From the NCBI RefSeq assembly GCF_015832195.1, contig NC_052018.1, positions 36,523,052 to 36,587,051 on the forward strand: 64,000 nt of DNA. Reading direction: 5' to 3'. The notes beneath the pieces were generated by a model that was not told the origin of the DNA, ran no database searches, and saw only the letters and a program-made list of their open reading frames with translations. The position numbers were made by a program, and so were the translations under genes. Below are positions 9,471 through 22,000 of the stretch, in pieces (the stretch's first letter is position 1; each line of letters starts with the position of its first letter). This DNA is from Motacilla alba alba (lineage: Eukaryota; Chordata; Aves; Passeriformes; Motacillidae).

Positions 9471-12400
9471 AGGAAAGTCTTGACAATTCCATTATGCAGT
9501 TAATCGCATTCCTTATTTTCTTCTACAACTTCTTGTTCTCTTTGAATTTTGATTTTACAATGCATTCTTTAAATATTTTTTTTCATCTTATATGCTTGAC
9601 TGAACTTTTTAAGGGGATTTTATTTTCTGTTGTAATTTCTGAGATGGTTTTCTGTTAGGAGTAGACTGATTCTTATCCGAACGAGGCTATGATGTAAGTA
9701 AGGTAAAATTGTAAAATGTAAACATCTACTGTGAAAAACTGATGCCACCTTGTTGAACAGGAACTACAGTGTTAAATATTTTTTGATAACGAGAAATAAA
9801 TATTTAGTTGCTCTTTCAGTAGAAAAGATAGATGAAGGGCATATCCATCAATTAAGGAGAAATACATTATCCAATAAAAGGACCTAAGTGCTGAAGTTGA
9901 GCAATAGAATGTTATCAGCAATTTTGAGGCTGTGAACTTTCTGGATTGCTCTGAGTGTGGTAGAATGTTATCAGAGCTAAGACAGGAAGGTCAACAATTC
10001 AGCCGAATTTGAAAAAGTTTCCTGAGGAATTAATTTGCATAATCAACATGTCTTAGCAGAGTCTTCCCCTGTGTTGAAGTCATTCCTCTCTTTTTTTCCT
10101 ATGGGGTAATAAAATCTCATTTGTTCAACTCCCAGAAAACAGATTTTGCAGAGCCCTGACTCACTTGGAATGCTGCATTGGTACTTTTATTTAACATTAG
10201 CCTAGTGACATTACACAAGTGTGTGGCAGATGCACCACTTAGTCTGAGTGGTTCATTAACCCTTGTCTTCAGTTTGAGAACTAGGCTGGTTACATGCACT
10301 TAGAGTGTAGGTTGCCAGTGGTGAGTAAACTGGTGTAATTTCCCTAAATTATACCTGGAAGAGGAAGTGTTTGGGGATCCAGGACTTTTCTCGTATTTAT
10401 ACAGTCAGACTTTGCTGTCTCTTTTGTTGTAGTTCAGGAAGTGGCTATATGTATTTCAAGAAGTGGTGTAATCATCCTGGCCATTGTGCCATTCTTAAGG
10501 TCATAAAGCAAAAGGTTTTGAGTAGATTGCTGTTTGTATTAAAGATGCCATTTGCTCCTTTAATGAAGCGGTGTGCTTTCATCAAGTAGGCCTTTGAACC
10601 CTTTAATTTGCCAATGTCCTTATAAGTGGTGATGGCAATGGCCATCAAAATAAAATTTACTTTGTTTTTCATTTCCTGAAACGAGACCTAGAGCTACAGT
10701 TAATAAAGGGCTTAATACAGAGAGTCAGGCATTCCTCTAGTTTCTCTCATCACCTGATTCTTGTGTCCTTCACTGCCTAGTGACATAGCTGCACAACAAA
10801 GAATAAGGTGTGCCCTTACTTAAAATGATCTGTAATTTGCTTCTGTGTGTATATAGCATGAAGCTTTTCTAAGTTTTATTCCTAGCATCAGGATATTCAC
10901 AAATTGTATGTTATCATATTTAGAATAGCAATAAGTCATTGTAGGAATTAATGAAGTCGTAACTTGATGGACCTTGTTCAAATTTTAGACATTCTTTGTA
11001 TGCAAGTAATAAAAAAGGGATCATGTTTCTTTGTGCCCCTTCTCCTTTGTACTAGGAGTGAAAAAGGAAAAAAATGGCGAGACAGGGAGGGAAAAAATAC
11101 CCTGAAAAACAAGGTCAACTAAGAGATGAGAGAAGCAGTGTAGATGTCACCATTATTTAATGTTGGAAGGAAAGATACTGCAAGAAAAAAATATCTCTTG
11201 AGGTAGCTGACGTTATTGCAAATTTAAGGAATTTTAATGGCTAGATGAAACTCAGTTTGCTTCTACTTCTTGATTGGGACCATCTGGAGAATGACCATAT
11301 GAGATGGCAGACATTGTAACTGTCTTTTTCTCTGACTGCTCAGTACCTACTGTTCATTACTAGAAATTACACCTTGGTGCAGCATTCTTAATGGTTAGTG
11401 CTGCTTCAAGTGTCACAAAATGCTGCAAAAGTGCTTACTGCTCTCAGGTTTTCACAGTGTTTCAGAAGCAGCCAGATAAAGTATGTACATTACTGTATGT
11501 TAGAAGCCTACTGTATGTTCTACAGCTGGGAATACAGGCATGCTAGAAGGGAACTAGCTGGCTTGAGATCCCTCTGTAGGCTGGTCATTCACCCAGAAAG
11601 TGAGCCATAGTGTCTGGAGGTCCAGCCAGGTTTTGCCTTTGCCAGTACATATGGTTTGTTGTGTGTGTGACCTGCAAGTCTTCCTTATCTCACTGTATAG
11701 TATGTAAAATGCAGCTAATACAAGGTTCTGCTTAGAAATGTTTGTGGTTTGATAGGACTGGTGAGATAAATCAGCATGCACCTAGGTTTTGTGCGGTATT
11801 CAGTTTTATTGCACAATAGTTTTAGTAATTTGCACAATAAAGATGACAATAACACTTTTTTCCACCCTTTTTTTGGACCCTTTGATACAATATATAATCT
11901 GTACACACCACTGTCCTCTCCCCATGACCAGCAGTGGGGTGGCTGATGATAAATCAGCCGTTTCTGTTCATTAGCTGCTGCTCTCTGCTGCTGCACAAAC
12001 ATGCTGCAGCCAGCAGCTGGCTGAGAGGGCCATGGACGCGTGCAGTATCCTCAGAGTTCCTTGAGTTTACATTTGCTTTATCTTTAGCCTTTTATTAGAT
12101 CCTGGAAGAAAGAGAGAGGCCCAGTCTTTCCCAAGAGAGAACATCTTCCTCCAGGAGGACAGAACGTGCAATTTGTGACTGATCCAGTTTTTGTCTACCA
12201 CCTCAAGCCTTCCCATCACTTTCCCCAACTGTTTTCTTTACTTTTCACTACAGATGTGTCTTTTTTCTTGTATTTCCTCTTAAATGCATTTTCTTGTTCT
12301 CAGTTTTCCTCACTTCTGGGCAAATGTTCACACATGTTGGTTTTTTCACCTGAAAAATAAAATTGAGTGTGCCACATTTATACTGACTGCTGTGTTCTGG

Positions 12401-15400
12401 GTACAATTCCTCCAAGACAGTATGTACTTTTTCCTAGAGGACAGTTAGATTTTTACAAGGGGCAATGATTCTCTTGAGATTTCTGCTGTCAACCTGATAT
12501 GAATTGACCTGTCAAGCCTTGATAACCATAACATAGCTCTCTTGATATCCTGGAGGACTAGAAACAACTGATGTACTGGTCGACACAGATACCACAGAAT
12601 TAATCTGTCAAATACAACTCAAAACCCCAAACAATTGGAATTTTCTTTAAGAAGACTTTCATCAGAGATCAGAAAGTCTGAGAGGTCTGACATGGACTGG
12701 TCACTGACAGGAGGACACATAGGAAGATGCAAGTGCAGTCTGCAGCTCTGACACTCATGAACCAAGGCTTTCAGTCTAATTTTCTGGGCTGGGTCTGCTG
12801 TTTGAGAGCCTGTCATGTGTACAGCCTGCTTGCTGCACGTGTCCAAAACTCCTTATCCTCCTGCTGTAGGACAGTGGCTGTCTGAGTGTTCAGTGGTAGT
12901 TCCATGGTTGGCCAAACATTTCTGGTTGTGTCATAGGCAATTCAAGGTAAGAGTTTACACTGCTCCTTTGTGTTTTCTCTCATTTTGGTCAAGGGTAGTC
13001 TTTCTAATTTATAACCATTGAGACTGAATTCAACAGCAGCCATGTGACTTCTTGCTGCGTGTAAGTTAACTTCATTAAAGAGAAACTGGTAACACAGGTG
13101 CCATTACTTTGTCCACCGAGATAGCTCTGATCAACTAACTGTGCCTGTGCACTGTTAGTTCAACTCAGCTCCTATTTTCAACACATTTCATTTTCCCTCT
13201 TTATTTTTCAGTTATGAATTTTTATTTCTTTTATTTTTCTGACTACAATGCTGTTGGGAATACATGCCGAAGCTCTGGAGAGCCATAGCTGGTACACAAA
13301 AATGAACAAGCAACATACACATTGAAATTTCTGTCTTTAGGAAGTGTTGGGGTAAAAGGAGGGGTCAGGTTAGGACCCCCAGTTCTGATGAGCCCCCATC
13401 TGGATCACATAGCCACCAGCCTCAGTAATGTTCTGAAACATGCCAGCTTTGATGGCTGTATCAGTGTATTTCAGAGTGTTTAAAGAAGGCAGCCTTCCAA
13501 AAAAACCCAGGTTTTCTAGTTTTCCCTTCACAGCCCCAGAAGTAGCACTCAGTGAGAGGGCAGCCCACACCCCTAAACAGCCTTGAACTGAAACAGAATC
13601 TTCTATACAGGCAACACAGCCTGATTTTATCCTCACCCCTGTGGCAACACTGAAAACTTAACCTGTATTGCTGTTACAATTGATTATTTCCAGTCTTCCA
13701 AACTGTTGTATGTTTATATGATTTTTAACACGTACATGCCCTACTTTTCAAATACTATGGGAAAACAGTGTGAAGATGTGGGGGAAGGGTGAAAGTAATC
13801 TTGATCAAGTCTTGCAGCCTGTATCCAAATGCCATCTTAGTCACAATTTTCTTAGGAAGGGCTTTGCTCACTTTTAACACTGCTGAGATGGTGATGTGGG
13901 CAATGCTCTTGGGACTGGGATTTGCCTCTGGGCTTCAGTGAGATACTGAAGAAGGTGAAGGAGTGGGAAGCTGATACCTCATGACCAGAGGAAGGAGCTC
14001 TGCTGACACAGAAACCTTTCTCCATATTGTCTTCCTCAGCTGCATCCAGCCTCCCTGACATCGCTTTTTAAGGACCTCTAGCACACCTCCACCCTTCCTT
14101 AACTTCCGTGCCAGAAATGTAAGGGAATGCATTTTACATACAAACCGCAGACACATTCAGTAACTTTTTGGTTCACTTCCAGGGAGCATTGACACCGGGT
14201 AGACACAGAGGTGACAAGGAGAGAAAATAATTGACAGAAGGTTAAAAAACCACATTACTACTGAGAGAAAAGATGAAATGTGCCATGTGCATATGGGATG
14301 CAAAAGAACACTGGTACGTTTGCTTCAGCAGATGGAGTTACTGCCACGGGTGTCTTTAAAGCACATGCATATAGCTTTAGGTATGCTCTGTTTCAGGGTC
14401 CAAGGAAGTGAGTAGGAGGGAAAACCCAGTGTCAAGGCCTCGTAGGGTACAGGCTGAGTTCCCTCCAGTGGTTTGCTTTGGCATTCCACAGGGGTGGCCC
14501 CGAAAGGACCCATTTGGGGAGCAGGTCATCCCTCCTCATTACAGCCTTGCCCAGAACCCATGCTTGTATTGGGCAGCTGGAGGGTATAGTCACTGAGTAA
14601 TTCTTTGGTGAGAGCCTAATTGCAAGTTAATTTAAAGTCAGTTATATAAACAGATTAAATCAATCCTTCCCTGTATTTATTTTTCATCACAGGCAGACTC
14701 AACAACTCTTAAAAATTCTCTATCTGCTTTACACTGCTGCTTCATTGAGTTGATGTCCACTGCTAATATTTGCTGCTGCTAATACCTGCGTTAGGCAGAG
14801 GCTTTGTGAGATCACAGTGAGTCAGAATAATCTATGTGATGTCGTCAGGCAGTTTGGAGAAAGGCTCAGCAGATGAAAAACGCCACCAGCAGCAGCTCAA
14901 TCTGTATTTGTGGCTTAGTGTAATGTATTTATTTGTAGAGAATAGCAGGCAGTAATTTATTACGCAAAAATATTTTTGAATTATTGTCGTACTGGTGTGT
15001 CAGAACAATGAAAGAATAGCAACCAAAAAGAAATTGAAGAAAACCAACAAAAAAGTTAATGTTTTTGTTTTTCTTCAGCTCATGTTTTACCAAAAAGGCA
15101 GCTGGAGATTAGAGCAAGTGGATTAGGCAGGAAACCTTAATTTCTAAAAGAAAACATCCAGTGCACTTTTGGCACCATGTACAAAATACACTAGAAATAG
15201 TGTCTTTTGTAAAACACAGGCTCATGACATATTAATGACTGCATCCCTGGGGTTTTAAAAATTAGAAAAATCACATTTCCTCCTGCAAACTTATGAACTT
15301 TGGAGGAAATTTCAATAAATAAAACTGTCTGTTGTTGCTCTCTATCCTGTCCTTTTATCACAGGATAAACAGTGAAGAATATGTCATAAATCAAGGGCCT

Positions 15401-17558
15401 GAAAGTTAGATACATATGTCTAACCCTGGCTTCAACTTAACAGTCAGCAAACAGAAAGGGGCATGTATATTTCTGGCAACTATTTTTCCAGATTTGGAGG
15501 ATATTATAAATAATTTTGTTTTTCAGAACGTCACTAGTTTATCTAGGCTGGTACATATTGTCAGTACTAACCTAGTCAGAACATAGAAGAAATAGGTATC
15601 AAGTCATACATTTCCAAAGAAATCTGTAAGCTTTTAGAGAGTAGTGTAAAATACAATGCTTTTCCATTTCTCTTTCAAACTTCCCTTTTAAAAATATTTG
15701 GAATTTTTAATATTTTTATTAATTATGGTATTTATAAATGTAAGTAAGTTACAGTACTTTTCAGGCCTGATGGATTTTAACTTTAGTAGTATTTTTCAGC
15801 AGTACATTTTGTAGACTAGATGCACATTAAGTGACAAATTAAAGATTCACTGCTACATGAATGTACAGGCAACTTCATGGCTAATGAGAGCTATTGCTCA
15901 ATTGGCATAAATATTTAAGAAAAAAGAAGGAGGTCTTTTAAAGTTTCTTTTTTATTAAAAGCATCCTAATTGTTGAAAACAATTTATTTATGATATACCA
16001 TCTCACTCTGAATTTAGAACCAATCAAATTGTATGCTTGGACTGTGCTCATACCTTATAACTAACACCAGTTAAAACGTTTAACATTTCAGTTAAAAGCC
16101 TAAAAGCCATACATTATCACAACTGAAAATCCTCCTCTATACAGGATAAAATGAAAAATACTACAGCTTATCAAAATGTCCCTAATACTTTTAACTGAAT
16201 ATACTTAATTTTGACTTTCAAAATAGAATTCCTATATGAGATAGCAGATGATTACTTGTCTCATTTACCTGTGCATCACCTTTCACTGTGATGAACCTAA
16301 GCCTTTTAACAATACCCCATGAAACCAACCCAACTGTTCACCTGACCCAAATGAGCTAATTGCACTTCAGAGCATGGATCCTATTTCATACTCACTCAGC
16401 CTGGCCTTTTGTTGAGTTAGCTTTTTTTTTTTTTTTTTTGATTAGCAAAACAGGTTTTGCAAGACTTGACAGTTCTGTTGAACTTGACCTCTGTTCTGGA
16501 GGTGCTCATGACATCACTTTAATGTCACAGGCACTTGAACAGCATCTAGGTGCAGAACATCAGAAACTGAAGTTCTCCTTCTACTCTGCTTCCTCACATG
16601 AACAGTCACTCTGCTTTAATGGAGGTCTTGGAGTGTCACGGACACTCTGTACCAGGACAGATTTTCTCTTGACAATGGAAATACCATTTCCTGAACCTGA
16701 GGACCTTTTCTGGGAGCTTGACACTGATGTTTCCACATTCTTTGGCCTTTCCTGTAATGACTCATATTGTGACTTTATCCTTGATTACCCCTTTAATATA
16801 CAGCATCTTGGAAATGATCTGGAGTGGAACTGAGACTGTCATCTCAGTTCTCAAATCTCAGCAGTGGAAGTGTCACAGTGTCACCTATACTCTGACAGGC
16901 AAACCCAACAGACTATTATTACAGCACTTCTTCAGGAAAACTAAAGTATTTTTTATAGCAGAAATTACATTTCAGTCATGCATCCTTGATCTGTCTTGTC
17001 AAATCTGTAAACAGTGTTCATAGATATTGCTTGGTCTTATATCTAGATACCTCACAACACTGTTTTTCATTTTTAAGAATAGTTTCTTTGCATTCAGATT
17101 TCTGACAACTCTGGATTTGTGCTACCAAATTAGTCATGTGAAGAATAAAAAATATTGCTGTGAATTGAATAGTATCATCAGCAGAATAAATACAAGAAAA
17201 CATTTAAAAGACAGCATTATCCGTACCATCTCCTCAAAAGAAAATGGTGCTGGCAGGTTTTTGTGAATCTAGGCCTTTGTTCAAAATGATTTCATAAGAA
17301 ATACCATATTCTACATGTAAACTGAGTATTCCTGTCTAAGCACAGAATCTGGAGGAGAAAAAAGCAAATGAGATATGTAACAGATGAAAATTTAGGGACA
17401 TCCTGACCAGGAAGCTAAATAAAGCTTCATTAATGATTTAGTCCTTCAAAATAATGGGATAAAGTGCACCTCACACTGGAACATTTACCACATGTCTGGA
17501 CAGTTCTCATTCTTCATCTTTTTAACTAAGCGTGCTGAAGGATCCGTGGGTTTCGGGC
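9471..17558. other. Gene-poor intergenic sequence
   Basis: AT-rich. No frame shows a recognisable protein family, CpG island or RNA gene. A 157-codon open frame at 16360-16833 begins with a run of Phe encoded by an 18-base T tract and lacks any family signature, so I treat it as chance. No SRSF12 RRM or RS-repeat coding sequence is visible. Confidence 0.5.
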
Positions 17559-17903
17559 TGTAAAATCCCCCTGGCTAGTTTGGGATTTAGGCCAGCATGG
17601 ATCCTACATAGACGAAGCAAAGGACGAGAAGCGCTCTTTCTCCACGTGGTTCTGATGTGCTGTTTATTAGCTGGAAAGGGACATCTGCATCGGAGACCAT
17701 CCAGGTGAAATAGGAGACCGAATTCCAAACCCAAGGGACATTTATACCCGCGGAATGGGAGGCGGGGATGGAGGGCCGCAGCCAAGGGGACACCAGTGAG
17801 GAGGGGTGAAGGGAGAGGCTACAAGGGACAGATCACCTTATCAAAGGGATACAAAGGGAACAAACCACCTGAGGGAAAGGGGAACCGTTCATGTAACATA
17901 ACA
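17559..17903 (-). mobile_element. Endogenous retrovirus LTR (345 bp)
   Basis: Read on the minus strand the element starts TGTTATGTTACATG and ends GGGGGATTTTACA, so it has the TG...CA termini of an LTR. In the correct order it carries a TATAAA box (minus-strand copy of 17741-17746), then an AATAAA poly(A) signal (17663-17668) about 75 bases later, then a GC-rich U5. It is a local GC peak in AT-rich DNA. Immediately inside, toward lower coordinates, GCCCGAAACCCACGGATCC resembles part of a tRNA primer-binding site with its first bases lost. This suggests a 5' LTR with a remnant of internal sequence rather than a clean solo LTR. No retroviral gene is recognisable beside it. Confidence 0.75.
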
Positions 17904-18949
17904 CCCAGTGCAGAACATCTAAATAACTATTTAGTGCATCACAACACCGTGGGTCTCCTGTGCAGAGAGCAGGACTTCTGCATTACTAAGAAGAGGACAT
18001 TCAAAGTGCTGGGGAAGATATTTCTGAGAAAAAGTAAGTACAAACATGCACACCAAACAAAATCAGTCACAGAAAATGTCACCATGGGTCTAAGACCTGA
18101 CTCTACAGACACACTCATGCTTATTTTTTCTATTAGTGAGTGGACTTAGTGATGTGACAATTCAGAACAAAATTCAGCAGGTACTAAACCTGTGTTCCTG
18201 CTCAGGGCCTTACCACAGGTCTGTGTTTGTACACTAGCCATGAAGTTACTAACTTCCCCACAAACTCTCTATATATATTAATAATTTTCATTCCCCTTAC
18301 ATAATGTGTATCCCACTAAGGGCACTAAGGAAGCAAACGTGATGGATGGTGGCCACCCCATGGACTAGGGTGAGACCTGCCTTATGAGAAGGGTGTGTTG
18401 TTCCTACACCATCACCTCAATGATGTACTCATCCAAAGGGCTCTTTGTGCATCCTTCTGAGGCAGGAAGAAACATGCTGTGTGCTGTAAGCCATCAATTT
18501 GATGGTCTCTAACCCTCCCCAGCCAAGGATGTGGCATCAGATCTGCTGCCAGAGGAGGGCAGCAAGGAATTGTGCCTGTTTGATGGGAAGGTCTGTGCAC
18601 GGCATGAGGGGGTTGCAGTGCCAGTGTGCCTCCCTGGGACATCCAGTGGCCATGGCTCATGGTTTGTGTTAAGTGAAGGAGCAGAGATGTCACAGCTGTT
18701 GTAGGAAGTGAGATGTATATTTTGAGGATATCAATGAGTTATAACAACTTCTTCTTCTCTTTCAAGGCAGGTGTGTGGCTCCAAGGTGGGGTATCTGAGA
18801 TGTTTCTCATGTAAGCTGAATATCTACACCACAGGGAGAGCTGCAGGTCTATCTGCACATTTGGAGGTTTGGAAACTTCCTCTGGCACTGCAGAAAAATT
18901 GCTTTGCTAAGGCTCGCCGTATTAAAGTCTAATGCAAACAGTAGCTCCC
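17904..18949. other. Intergenic sequence
   Basis: No gene, repeat family or regulatory element recognised. Moderately GC-poor, with scattered short open frames lacking any family signature. Confidence 0.45.
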
Positions 18950-19075
18950 AATACCGGACCATAAGGTAATGCAGGCTGGAAGGGACCTCAGGAGTCTTCC
19001 GGTCCTGCCTGCTGCCCACAGCAGGGGTGGCTGCTAGGCCAGGCCAGGTTACTCAGGGCCAATTCTTACCATCTG
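18950..19075 (-). mobile_element. Old CR1 LINE 3' fragment
   Basis: Sequence such as GCAGGCTGGAAGGGACCTCA, then a CCTGCCTGCTGCCCACAGCAGG block and a GGTTACTCAGGGCC segment, matches the reverse complement of a CR1 3' end, but more diverged than the 9.1 kb copy. The terminal octamer repeat is worn away. Boundaries are approximate. Confidence 0.65.
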
Positions 19076-22000
19076 AAATGGAGCCTGGCAGAGGGTTGGA
19101 TGGCTGAATGGATGGCCTTTCCCTGTCATACAGGATTCTCCCTGTCAGAGAGGATAAATATATCTCCGTAATGCTAACAGGTTGGGAAAGCTTTAAAATC
19201 AATCTGTCCCTGTTACCTGTGTATTGAGTTAAAAGGGCTGAAAGATATAAAATGTTTAAGAATGAATGGGATTAAAAGAATAAGCAGATTAAAAAAACCA
19301 CAATGGGTCTTGTGTAAAATGTTTAGATTCTTCAACTGTCATCTAAAATCAAATGGTTATTTAGTCCAGTGTCCCTTGAGAGGATTTGTCCCAGATTGGT
19401 GGGAAAGCATGTCTGTATGTTACAAGCAGGATGCCAAGAACACACACTGTATTCATAACTGAACTGAATGTTTATATGCATTTAAATGGTAAAAATTTTG
19501 GTAAAAAATAGGGTGCTCAGTGAGCATAAGATAGCTCCTTCTCTTGCCAGGGAGCAAATAGCAGTTTTGCTTTCACTATAAAATCAATAAAATCAAGTGA
19601 ATACATGCTGGAACTGTGAGCTTCACATTCGTGTTACTCCACAAGCAGAGCTCAGTAAAGCATCTGACCTGTGCACATTGTGTCTCACAACAGACAATGT
19701 TATCCAGTTTGTTTGTTTGGTTTTGTGTTCTTTATACTTTTAGAAGGATTTATGTGCTCCTTTTTAAAGGGACATTCTGGAAAAGGCTGGATACAATAAT
19801 GGAGATAGGTGAAATTTATAAAATAGCTGATGGGGAGAGTGAGGACGCTTGATGCTATAGAAATAACGCAATTCAGAGATGTTCCCATTGAAATTAGCAG
19901 TAGTAATAATAAATGGTGTATACCTTGAAGCAAATGTAAAAGGAGAGTTGAAAAATCTGACAATCGCTTTTATGCATGTGGTGCTGATTGAAAGTACTGT
20001 CCTGTATTCTTTTCTTTGGAAAACAAAGTCTTTTTTTGTAAGTATCCTTTAAAAGAAAAAGGTGATACCATAGAATCAGTACCCAGCCTGATTCCAGAAG
20101 AGACATTGCTAGGGCTGGAAATTTAATTTTGCTATTTTGAGTCACTCAAACCTTGGACTTTCTGCCAATCTGCAAAGTAATCAGGCTAGAAAATCTTATG
20201 ATAGAGGCACCTGCTGCTAGGAAACCCAGATTAATATTACCAGCACATATTGAGTAGGCTACTGAACAGCCAACACATACTAATGATGCCTGGGCTGCAA
20301 AGTCAGCTGGCAGCCTCGAGACATCCCTTTGTTGGTCCCCTGAGCTCTGCAGCTCCGCAGCTTCCCAGTACCAGCACAGACACTTTTTGACAGAGCAACT
20401 TTACCCTTTCTTTTTTAATTTATTTATTCCAAAGTAGGTCACGCCGTGCCATCTGTTGACACTTAAAACTCACAGAGGTTTCCAGATTCCCTGTGGTCTC
20501 CGGCGGTTTAACATGTATTTTTAATACCCTGTTGCTCTACCTAGCCGCTGGATGTACTGAGACTACTAATCACAACAGCTTGTTCAATCACATAATGCAA
20601 AGAATGCAGGTCTTGAAGTACTATACTAGAGGTGAGCATGGCTGAGAGGGGAGGGAACACAATAAGAAGGGCCTGAATTTTTTTGCTGATGGTGAATAGT
20701 GCTTTCAACAAAGAGATGCTCATGTCCACCTGCTTTCTGCTTCTCCAGCAGCCTTGTTGAAAGCTTAGGAAAGCAATCAGCCCCCAGATAGGTACATAGT
20801 GGGTTTTTTTTTTCCGGCTGCAGTTAAATTTGCTTCTCTTGTTCTCTAACTATGGGTATGTGAACTGAAGAGTATTTCACATCCACAGTTGCCTTTAAGT
20901 TCCTTGCACAGCATTCTCTGCCATGTGCTTGTTCATTGAGAATTACCCCCGCACTGTGAGGATGATTTTTAAAAAATCCAAAAAAACTAATGCTCCGGAT
21001 TTCAAGTAATGACATTCAATTTATCCACAGGAAGATTTCTGGAAAGGCACATGTCCACATGGGTGCATAATTGGCATGGCACACAACTCCTAACAAATAT
21101 CTTTGGTATGTGGTACAGTAAGCAGCATTGGTGAGGAGAAGGAAGCTCACATACATGTCATATAAAACATACATAAAACATTGTACAGTGTGCACAGACA
21201 TTGGTACATGAACACTGTGCCTGAGAATGTAGGAGATGGGCTTTTAATTACAGGAACTGGCCCTGAGCACCTTGCTACTAACTGGATATTAGTAAAGCAC
21301 CCCAACAAACAGCAGCCCAGGGTCTCTAAAATGTGCTTTTAAAACAAGCAGCTTAAGTCTAGGCAAAAAGAAACAGGCTGAGGTAGCTAAAGATCAAGCC
21401 TTCTTGGGCTAGAAACACCTAGAACACATTACCTAAGTCATGCCAGATGTCACTGGGCAATGTATGACTTCACCTCGAAATCATCTTAACCATTAGTGGA
21501 AACCAAAATGGATTGGACTAGCTTGTTCAGTAACAGTCTGACCTCCACTATTTGCAATTGTCAGTTCTTGTTCATAGGTTTCTGGATATACTGGATGCCT
21601 TTTTTTCCTCAAATTTTAAAAATACAAAAAAATATTTGTTTCATTTCACAGTGATGACCGCATAAGTTCAAAATTACCCTGGAACTCTGGCAAAGTTCTG
21701 CACATGTGTTACATTGATTTGAAGAAATCCAACTCTCATGAGTTATCTGTACAGAATTAGCAAAGTTCATAGTATGTAAATTAGAAATATGATTCTTTGG
21801 AGTAGCCCTGTAGACAAATATATTTTTTCCCTTTTTCACCTTTCTGCTTATTTTTTCCCAGAAAACTGATATCAATTCCAACAAACCTGCAAATTCCCTA
21901 TACCCATAAACCTCCTTTTGTCAGCAGTAAACGCAGAAGTATACATGATGAGTGCAAACATACTCTGTGTTTACTTATATTTGTGATATTACAAATTAAA

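Noticed and set aside
10117..10299. Minus-strand 60-codon frame with a GTGAGT inside
   Set aside because: The donor-like GTGAGT is isolated. No matching acceptor or homologous exon found.
13370..13636. Minus-strand 88-codon frame
   Set aside because: No splice-site pair, promoter or family motif supports it.
16360..16833. 157-codon open frame
   Set aside because: Begins with Phe codons from a T-tract, has no family signature and no splice or promoter context. Treated as chance.
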